64,000 nt of DNA from Thunnus maccoyii (Eukaryota; Chordata; Actinopteri; Scombriformes; Scombridae): assembly GCF_910596095.1 (NCBI RefSeq), contig NC_056552.1:15573111-15637110 (forward strand). Direction: 5' to 3'. The notes below the pieces were generated by a model that was not told where the DNA came from, made no database searches, and worked only from the letters and a program-made list of their open reading frames with translations. This document shows positions 48,401 through 64,000 of this stretch, one piece after another. The stretch's first letter is position 1; each line of letters starts with the position of its first letter. The translations under genes and the position numbers were made by a program.

Positions 48401-51273
48401 TTGCCACAGTGGGGGCAGACGTAGGGTTTCTCCACACCTCCCTGGTGGGAGCGCACGTGGTGGCTCATGCGGTCCTTCCTTTTGAAGCGCTGCTGGCAGA
48501 TGGGACAGGAGAACGGCTTCTCGTCTGAGTGGGACAGGCGGTGGCGGTTGAGATGGTAGACATCACGGAAGGCCTTCCCACATGTCTCGCAGGCGTGGTT
48601 CTTCCTCACCGGGTTGGGGTTGGGGTTTGCGGGCCGCTGAGGAAAAACAGACGAGCGGATAAAACACACTAAAGGGTTTAGATGGAAAATATTTCCAACA
48701 CAGGATCACACACAGGGGAAATTACACTTATTGTCAACTATTTCAGTATCTTTTGTTGAAACCATGCAAAAATCAGTTTTTACCAATGAAATAAGCGATT
48801 TGTACCACAAAGTTGCATTTCGTCCCTTGTTGCCAAATATTCCTAACAGTTGGTTTGCATGTTACTTCTCGCTGAAGTTTTTATCTGCTCTTGCGGTGCT
48901 TGTGTTACAGAGAACATGCAGGGGAGCGTGGGGGGCTTCTAGCACGTGTTTTTCAAACTTAAGTCAGGGGACCAGCGCCAAACACTGGGATGGATTTAAC
49001 TGGTCCCTGAGCTGATTACTGTACACAGACATTTAGTCATTTAACAAAAATAGGAATCAAGTGATGTACAGTAACTGCTTGCATGTTCCAAACAGTAAAA
49101 GAAGATGGCTCAACCATCCCTGTGGCCAGGCAGCTTAAGAAACAACATGCTTGAAGGTTTTGGGGTTGACGACAGCCATCTCCACACGGCCCTGACCCAC
49201 CTGTACTGTCGCCCCTGTGGCCATGACGACAGCAGCAGGAGGCGGAGCATGGGGGTTAACACTAGCCATTACGTTTGGCATGGCTACCCCTTCACCATCC
49301 TGACTACCCAGGTGAGGCTGCTGGGCCCCCGCCAGCACGCCGGGAGGGGCGAGAGGGGGAGGTGCGGAGAGGTGTAGCAGGGAGAGGGGAACAGTGGGCC
49401 TCTCCGCCCTCCCTCCGGCCCCCACCGCCATCACCGACGGGGCCGCCACCGCCATCGCCACCTGGCCGGCTGCTCCCTCCTTTGCCCCCTCCGCCTGCTC
49501 TCTGGCCCTGTCCTTCATGCGTACCCCAGTGTGGACCGACTGGTGCCGCCGCAGGTTGTAGTTGTTCTTGAACTGCTTGTTGCAGATGGCACAGATGTGG
49601 GGCACGCGGGCCGGCCGAGACACTGGCTTCACTGGACCAGAGCGAGGCAGGAGAACAGACAGAAAGAGAGAGAATGGTTAGTTTCAATAGAAGTGATGCT
49701 GCATTTTTAAATGCATCATTTTATAATAAGGACCTATAATATGACATGATTAGAAAAAGAGGTTTATATAATAAATGTTTGGTCATCTAGTGCTGATATT
49801 AAAGTATCATGTGACTATTACATGTTAGTCTGAGATGGTCAAGAGATCTTCATACCAGTCAACTTTGTTTTGGTAAATTGCAGGTGAAAACACATCTAAA
49901 TGTTGGTGCTGAAAGATTAGTTGATTAACAGAAAATTAATCAACAGTTTTTGATAATCGATTTAATCAAAATGCCAAAGATTTACTGTCTTCAGCTTCTG
50001 AAAAAAGTTGCCGCTTCTGTCTGTTTTGCATCACTGTGAATCAAATATCCTTCAGTCAGACAAAGCAAGCCTATCTAGTTTCTGGGAACTTGTGATGGAA
50101 TTTTTTTTACAATTTTTTGACATTCAATGGATTAAACACTAACTGATTAATTGCTAAATAATCAAAAATAAACACAAGGAGAGCTGCAACTAACGATCAT
50201 CCTCATTAGTGATAAATCTGCGGATTATTTTCTTGATTAATCTATGGATTGTGTGGTTTATAAAATGACAGATAACAGTGAGATATGTCATAATTTTCCA
50301 GAGGCCAAGGTGACATCTTCTTCATTTTGCTGTCTTTGCCTGAAAAACACTCAGAAACCCAAATATATTCAGTTCATTAACATTGAAGGTTGAGAAAACC
50401 AGCTAATATTCACATTTGAGAGGCTGAAAGCGATACATTTTTGGCGTTTTTGTTTTAAAAATGATTTAAATCACTTATCAAAATAGTTGCTCATTTATAT
50501 TCTGTTGATTGTCTAATTGACTAATCAGCTTTTATCCTGAATTATTGCTCATAGTTTCATCTAGTTTGGTTGAGTTTCTTAGATGTCAGTAGGTTATATG
50601 TAACTGTGGTTTTTAAATCATTTCAGAAGTGACTGTTCTGAGTGTGGCGAAATAAAACTGGTCACATTACCTTTATTAAGCTTTAATAAAGGTAATTACA
50701 ACTTGTTTTTTTAAACAAATAACTACTCAAAGATATTGAGATGCTGCTGAACCATCGCTCACAATCGTTAACCCTCACAAATGTTTCGACTGGGTTTGCA
50801 TCACCTGACTGAGTTTACTGTGGGTCACTGGATTATCTCAATTAGACTTGTGTATCATTTTTTCCATCTCCACAGGTGAGTGTGATGAGTGCAATGCAGT
50901 GTCCCTCACCAGGCAGGGGTTCCTCACTGAGAGCAGCAGTGTCCACAGTTGAAGGAGGCTGTGCTATGTGCTCTGTGGGTGGGGTTTGGGGAGAACTCGT
51001 ATGCACTGGCATGAGCTCTGATTGGAGGCTCCCCTCCACTTGGTTTTGGGTGGGAGTATTCTGGAGAAGCAAGTAGAAAGGCCATCACCAAATGTAAACA
51101 CAAGTCACAGCATTATCTTGAGGTGCTACGTTGTAATACAAGATGTGACTGGACACACATGAGAGAGAGGCCTGTGTGTGAGGAGAAATGCGCGCAGTAA
51201 CATTAAGAGCTGAAAATAAGAGGCTGCTCACCAAGCCTACCTGGAAGAGAAAATTGCTCCAAGCAGCATCCAT
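45434..51273 (-). CDS. maz: MYC-associated zinc finger protein (MAZ)
   Basis: Seven coding exons on the minus strand: 51,273-51,241; 51,060-50,910; 49,631-49,201; 48,636-48,389; 47,213-47,150; 46,517-46,346; 45,777-45,434. All phases agree and give 480 aa (human 477 or 493 by isoform). MAZ binds GC-rich promoter elements as activator or repressor and acts with CTCF as an insulator factor. It starts MDAAWSNFLFQ, as in the MAZ/VEZF1 family. Eight C2H2 fingers follow: HICAICNKQFKNNYNLRRH (about 73-91), HACETCGKAFRDVYHLNRH (219-237), FSCPICQQRFKRKDRMSHH, YVCPHCGKAFSRPDHLNSH, FKCPTCESSFATKDRLRAH, VPCHICGKLLSAAYITDH, HACHLCNRSFTTLTYLRVH, and a last finger VCHLCGVHCKTPTQLQGH. Between fingers 1 and 2 lies a Gly/Ala/Pro-rich linker containing TVPLSLLHLSAP, which matches human TMVPLSLLSVPQL. 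The long mammalian poly-Ala tracts are absent. VEZF1 is the main alternative; the linker and synteny favour maz. Confidence 0.94.
46040..46170. repeat. Possible short DNA-transposon remnant in maz intron
   Basis: The phrase cacttccggatgtgaacgat followed by cagatcacgattctgatcac and a ctgagtgctttacacctt tract resembles an ancient fish repeat, with inverted aspects at its ends (cacttccggatgtg / catctggtgtaaatg). I recall the general type only, so this is a weak call. Confidence 0.3.
47273..47355 (+). repeat. Teleost SINE/LINE-tail repeat, copy 2
   Basis: Forward-oriented tail in a maz intron: agattataaagccacctgag, then aaatttgtgatttgtgatat, ending aaattgacttgacttgag. It is the complement of copy 1 at 18,931. 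Only the last 80 bp or so of the family is present. Confidence 0.75.
49908..50170 (-). repeat. Inverted-end ~300-bp repeat, copy E
   Basis: Reverse-oriented copy in the maz intron between the 51,060-50,910 and 49,631-49,201 exons. Landmarks are ttttgataatcgatttaatc, ttcagcttctgaaaaaagtt and a terminal aactgattaattgctaaata. Copy F follows within 15 bp in the opposite orientation. Confidence 0.65.
50183..50530 (+). repeat. Inverted-end ~300-bp repeat, copy F
   Basis: Forward-oriented copy directly next to copy E. It begins gctgcaactaacgatcatcc and includes ggtttataaaatgacagata, aacccaaatatattcagttc, tcacatttgagaggctgaaa and atcaaaatagttgctcattt. It is the most complete and easily read copy of the family in this window. 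Confidence 0.75.
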
Positions 51274-52213
51274 TTTGCGCCACGACGATGGAGATTATAA
51301 AGTCAGCTGCTGATTGAGATCGAGGAGAGCAGCCTTTGCATGGTTTTGATCGGCACACCGATGATTGAGGCGCGCACAGTCGCCTGTCCTGTAGCAGAAA
51401 CGACGAGCGTCTGGATATTCTTGAAACAAAAAAAAAAACGCGAACAAAGTCGGCTGCAAAAACGGGTTTTTTTCTTCTCTCATTGAGGTAGCATAATGCT
51501 GTCAATTAAAATGCACGCAGCTGTTGACTAACGCAGGCTGCGGTACACAGGCAGGAGTGGAGCAGGCCAGCTCCAAATAATGGCCTGTTTTTCTTTGACT
51601 TTGGTTTCTAAGTTTAATTACTTAAACATTAATCTAACTAAAACGCAACATCACACAACAAACTGCTTTTAAAAAAACAACCCAAAAACCCGCATATTAC
51701 AGTATTACACTTTAGCAATAAACATTAACCATTCTACGTGAAATAAATGCGTTTTTACGCACGAGAACAAATATGGGTTATAACACGCGTATCTGGTAGC
51801 ACAGCAGGTCATGCTTTGTTTTTAATTTATGAATCTATTTTTCCGATTTCCCCCAATAGGCCAATCGGGTGTTTGTCGAAGCCTCGTTGTTGGATTCAAG
51901 CCCTGACCCCGGCGAGCGGCGCTCTCGCCGGGCCGCAGCCTATCGCTCCACCTCGGCCGTTCAGCTGCGAGGATGTCATCTTTCTTTTTTTATCGCCCGC
52001 TCTCCCTCCTCCCTCCCTGTCTCTTTCTTCCTTTTCTTTTTTAATTCCTCTTTCTTCTCCCCCTCCTCTCCTTTTCTCGCACCGCTATGTCCCACTTGCT
52101 CTTAAAGGGATAGGGTTTCCTCTTTGGACACCCCCCTCTCATTTCCGTCTCCCTCGGCGGAGCCTGTCCTCTCCCCTTCCTTCCTGGGCGTTTCGGCCGA
52201 CAGAAAATGCACT

Positions 52214-52285
<72 letters not shown>

Positions 52286-52400
52286 TTTCTCTTCAGGCCA
52301 GCTGGAACAGATCTCCTGCAGCGCAGAAAACAGCCAGAATGACTTTCTATTAACGGCGAAATGACAGACGATTCTTAAAGGGCAGTGCGCACAGATCCTC
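51274..52400 (-). promoter_or_regulatory. maz: maz promoter region
   Basis: DNA just upstream of the maz start codon. It is rich in CpG at about 51,270-51,560 and about 51,880-52,200, with a long CT-rich plus-strand stretch (about 52,000-52,080) and a (GT)n tract at 52,216-52,280. The purine strand of the CT-rich stretch reads GGGAGGGAGG-like, which resembles the GC/GA boxes MAZ itself binds. Autoregulation is a speculation. A plus-strand open frame of 205 codons here is low-complexity and not called a gene. Confidence 0.5.
52216..52280. repeat. (GT)n microsatellite
   Basis: About 60 bp of nearly pure GT dinucleotides, 0.95 kb upstream of the maz start codon. Long alternating purine-pyrimidine tracts can take the Z form. 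Confidence 0.95.
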
Positions 52401-52819
52401 CCAGTCAGCCTATAATAATGATGTCAGAGTCAGATATAGTACACAGGACGGGTAGCAGCTCAGGATGCACAGAACAGATGAGACATAGGTGAGAATAGCT
52501 GTTGGCATTGCATATGTGCAGTTAAAAAAACATAAATACACACACACACACGCATGTTGTTCTAGGTCACTTTTGGAGCGATTACATAGACTTACATTCA
52601 TTTCCTGAAGACTTAATCTAACCACAAACATAACCTTAACCACTGACCCAAAAATCAGCGTTTAACCAATTAGGGACACGGTTTTTGTCCCCAGTTGGAC
52701 AAGCCGTCCCCAATTAACTGGTCTTGAGTCTGAAATTTTGTCCCTGAAAAAATATATATATACAGAATATATATATAGGCTAGTGTTCTTAACCTATTTA
52801 TACATCCAAATAGTGAGAA

Positions 52820-53275
52820 TTAATGTCAATTAATTGACGAGTCGATTGACTTAAAATTAATTGGCAACTATTTTGATAATCAGTTAATCGTTTTTTAAAT
52901 AAATAAAATCCATAAAATTCACTGCTTCCAGCTTCTCGTGATTGTAAACTGAATATTTTTGGGTTTATGACTATAAGTGGGACAAATTAAGACATTTAAA
53001 TATGTCAGTTTGGGCTTTGGGAATATGCATTCCTACAATGAATTGTTTTGTGAAATATCAACAAAAATGCCCCTTAAAACTGACATATTTAAGTGTCTTA
53101 TTTTGTCCAACCAATAGTCCAAAACCCAAAGATATTCAATTTAGGATGATATAAGAAAAAACAGAGAAAAGCAGCAAATTGCCTCATGAAACAAAGAAAT
53201 ATTTGGCAGTTTTTCGCTATTATTGCTTGAAAATGACTGAAACGACTAATCGATAATCAAAATAGTTGTAAGTTG
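52820..53275. mobile_element. Head-to-head dimer of the ~300-bp inverted-end repeat, copy G
   Basis: Two partial copies lie in opposite orientation. An inverted arm at 52,945-53,008 (taaactgaatatttttgggt ... taaatatgtcag) is matched by 53,080-53,143 (ctgacatatttaagtgtctt ... ttcaattta) at about 85% over 64 bp, with about 71 bp between them. The outer parts (caactattttgataatcagt on the left, ataatcaaaatagttgtaag on the right) are also inverted partners. The whole stretch could fold into a long hairpin. Confidence 0.75.
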
Positions 53276-53576
53276 TTTTTTCTGTTGATCATAAACATCA
53301 TATTAATTATAAAAATAATGTCATCTGAGTAAAGTACATCAAATCAAGACGAGTTAATGTGTTAATATCAATTTATTATCTTTTTTTTAAATTACTTTTT
53401 AAAGCACCCCATTTCTTTTCCAATACATGGTAAGACCCTTCGTCCTTCTCCTCCTCAAGCTTGTAATTGCTTGATTTGAATATTTAATAAGGATTTCAAC
53501 ACCCTGTCCCCCTCCCACCCCCACACACCTCCCCCCACCACAAAAAACTCTGCAAAACACAGATGAGCCTGTTTTG

Positions 53577-53608
53577 CTTCTTCTTCTTCTTCTTCTTCTT
53601 CTTCTTCA
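53577..53608. repeat. (CTT)n microsatellite 1
   Basis: About 30 bp of CTT trinucleotides below taok2. It is mirrored in kind by a longer CTT tract 0.55 kb to the right. Confidence 0.9.
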
Positions 53609-54146
53609 TCCTTCATCTGGGCGTGATGCAGGGATTGAGACCCCCCCTGCTCTTGCTGACCTCTGACACTTGACAACAACCCGTCTACAAACACTACCAC
53701 ACTGATTTCCCCAACACAAAAACGAGCATGTTGCCACGGTGAGGTCGCCCCGAACCCCGCCAGTCATAGTTTATATAAGGAGTTTATGCATGCACTGAGA
53801 TTCCAACCAAGCATAAAGTAGTAGGTTATACAGGGAATTGGCTTGAGCTGGTGTTTCTGAGTCATACAAACAGCAGGGTGATTATCTTTTTTCCTTTTTT
53901 TTTCCTTTTTAGTAAAATAATAAAAACAACAACAACAAAAAAAAGTCCAGTCTGATCTCCTTCAATTAATCGGCAGCCCACAAGAAGGGAGACAGAAGCT
54001 TTTGGGCCTCAGCAGCAACATGTGCACCACGCTCATGAAACACTGATCGGTCTCTCAGTCTGTGAGGACGGGCTGCTCCGGTCACTGCTGCTGTGCCAGC
54101 ACAAGAGGGTGCACAATCACAGCAGCTCAGTCGAGGCCCATCCTTT

Positions 54147-54196
54147 TGCTTCTTCTTCTTCTTCTTCTTCTTCTTCTTCTTCTTCTTCTTCTTCAT
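54147..54196. repeat. (CTT)n microsatellite 2
   Basis: About 48 bp of CTT trinucleotides in the probable taok2 3' UTR. It is GAA on the transcribed sense strand, and GAA/CTT tracts can form triplexes. A TG tract follows at about 54,270-54,298. Confidence 0.95.
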
Positions 54197-56137
54197 CACA
54201 CACCTCCAGCTTGCTGCACCCCATCAGCAGTACGATTATCAGGATTGTGCGCGTCTCGCTTCTTTTTGTGTGTGTGTATGTGTGTGTGTGTGCGTGTGGA
54301 AACATATTCCTGAACTGAAAACAAAGAAGTAAAAAGGAAAACCAGCATTTACATTCCAGTGGCCAATTTTAAAAATCAAAGTTTCTTTCTCTCTCTCTTT
54401 TTTTTTTGTTTGTTTTTTTACAATACGAGTCCAGAGGAGGAGGTCAGAGTTCACATGAATCAGTGTTGCTTCTTTTTTCCGGTCCCCCTCTCTTCAGTGG
54501 GGTGTTTGCTGTTGTAGGAGTGTCTTTTTAAAATTCAGTTGTTTTGTTGTCTAAAAAAAAAAAGTGGCAATATAACTAGACTTTACCACTCGACACACAC
54601 ATACATAAATCATTAACAATTCTTTTTTTTTTCTTTTTTTTTTAAACAGCTTTCCAACACCCTCTTCCCTCCCCCTTCCCGCGGTCAAAAGTGGGCCCTT
54701 TTCTTCTTCTCGCAAGAAAAATGTGAACATGATTACAACAACAATTACATCAGGATTAGTTATGGTAATATTGACACCTATAGAAAATGCAGTCGGAGTT
54801 GTTGCTCTAAATCTTGAATTCAATACTCATTTGAATATATCAAAATTACTATCATTATCTTTGTTACTCTATAAAACCAATGACTCGTTGTGTTTTTAAT
54901 ATTCCCATAAATATGTACAATAAAGATCAAAAACGTGGGACGAGTGACCTTAAATGCCAGTGAAACTTGGACAGGTACGGTACATTTCAAATGTGTTTGG
55001 TCATGTTTACAAATGTTTCTATCTCATGCATTGGAGTGACTCCCGTAGACACCTATGTTGTTTAGATACTCAATATGTCATGGATGCCAGAAAGCTTTTT
55101 TTTTTTTTTTTTTTCCTTTTGAATTTGTACACGTCAACGCAAATATTTCTCCTCATCTCAGCTGCATTTCAGAACAGAGTCTCTCGTCTTTACAAACATT
55201 CTGTGTATTCATACTCGGTTTAAATCATCTCGCAGTCATCAAATTAAAAAAAAAAAAAAAATTGATGGCACGACATCCCTTTAAGAACCCCTTAAAGGCA
55301 TTGGTGACGTTCCAAGCAACTTGTTTTTGTGTTTTTTTTTTTTCATACACTTAATACAAAAAATATCAACAAAACATCAACAAATATCAGTTGTAAATCA
55401 ATAAAAAGTGTTTTTCAGTCTCCAGCAGGCCGGAGACTAAAGCAAACCATCTTTTGTGATTCTCCCCCCCCTTTTCCCTTTCTGAAACCCGAGTTACAAG
55501 TGCTTGCTAGATATATCTGGACACTACAGACTACATACAAGTACGTACACAATGCAAAAAAAACGTAATTTCCCTTTTTTCCTCCCCCTGTCCTCTCTCT
55601 TTCTCCATTCCAGCACAGAACATCATAGAAGAAGACATGGCTGCCGGAGGGAAAAAAGGCTAAATATCCCTTCCTTTCACGCTTCCTATCTCACTTTTAT
55701 ACAGGCGGTAACAAAGATAAAAACATTAAACACAAATCTCCTCCTTTTTTTAAATCTAAGCTCACCTTAATCCAGTGGTATTACAGGTGGTTACATTCCT
55801 CCCTCCTCTTTTATACCTGTGAGAATGGGAGAAAACCTCTCTACCCACCCTGAGTCTAAAGAAGCAGGATGCAACTCAATAATGTGTCAGTTTGTCCTCT
55901 CTTTGCCTCTGATGTCGACTGATATCTTTGACTTTCTGTGCATAAAGAGGAAAGGGTGATATCCCTAAATCCTCTGCATTTCAGCTACTCTGAAAGTTGA
56001 GATTAGCATCAGTCCGAGAAAGGATACAAGGCAAGGCGGCAAGCTGAGAGTATTGAGATGCAACCTGTGATAGCTACCTTCCTAAATCACTCCCACCCTT
56101 CCTGTTACCACCACATCCGCTCTCTTCCTCCTGCTGT

Positions 56138-64000
<7,863 letters not shown>

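Larger units (their letters stand above)
53300..56137 (-). other. taok2: Probable taok2 3' UTR region
   Basis: Continuous non-coding DNA below the taok2 stop codon, with no recognisable exon. It carries many homopolymer runs and two (CTT)n tracts. Minus-strand AATAAA and ATTAAA-like signals lie near 54,893, 53,480 and 53,365. How much of it is transcribed is not known; a 2-3 kb 3' UTR would be ordinary for this gene family. Confidence 0.4.

Noticed and set aside
51747-52364. 205-codon plus-strand open frame upstream of maz
   Set aside because: Low-complexity Pro/Ser/Phe-rich sequence that runs through CT-rich DNA and the (GT)n tract, giving poly Val-Cys; no domain. It is promoter DNA of maz.
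53577-54332. Open frames with poly-Phe, poly-Ser or poly-Glu near taok2
   Set aside because: Produced by (CTT)n read in several frames; not coding.

Overview
The window is nuclear DNA from a teleost fish, probably a percomorph. It holds six multi-exon vertebrate genes with GT-AG introns, AT-rich introns, many microsatellites, and fish-type interspersed repeats. The gene set matches human 16p11.2. No genes are visible in the first 8.5 kb. Exon boundaries were set by eye from splice signals and reading phase. Every complete gene closes in frame from ATG to stop.

Layout: prrt2 (minus, 8,590-9,586, 3 coding exons, 225 aa); kif22 (minus, 11,221-19,383, 12 coding exons, 614 aa); pagr1 (plus, 20,887-22,933, 4 coding exons, 275 aa), divergent from kif22 across a shared promoter interval; tlcd3b/fam57b (minus, 25,972-29,409, 6 coding exons, 302 aa); a 12-kb transposon-rich block (about 31.8-43.3 kb); maz (minus, 45,434-51,273, 7 coding exons, 480 aa); and the 3' end of taok2 (minus, 56,138-61,260, last three coding exons; the kinase domain lies beyond the right edge).

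The transposon-rich block holds a young but broken endogenous retrovirus (about 32,327-37,773, LTRs about 98% identical) inside a higher-order minisatellite. It also holds a decayed transposase-like gene of a multicopy fish family (39.36-41.19 kb, minus). Smaller repeats lie throughout: at least seven copies of one roughly 300-bp family with inverted ends, one of them a head-to-head dimer; a 76-bp Tc1-type miniature element; two other palindromic elements, one of them inside the kif22/pagr1 promoter interval; and LINE/SINE tails.

The genes do not form one pathway. KIF22 moves chromosome arms in mitosis, PAGR1 is a subunit of the KMT2C/D histone methyltransferase complex, MAZ is a GC-box zinc-finger factor, PRRT2 is a presynaptic membrane protein, TLCD3B is a TLC-domain sphingolipid protein, and TAOK2 is a MAP3K-type kinase. 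Their clustering is ancestral 16p11.2 synteny, with a local order different from human. I found no convincing new molecular system. The most notable points are the palindromic element in the divergent promoter, the CDE/CHR/CCAAT-like arrangement upstream of kif22, and the retrovirus inside a tandem array.
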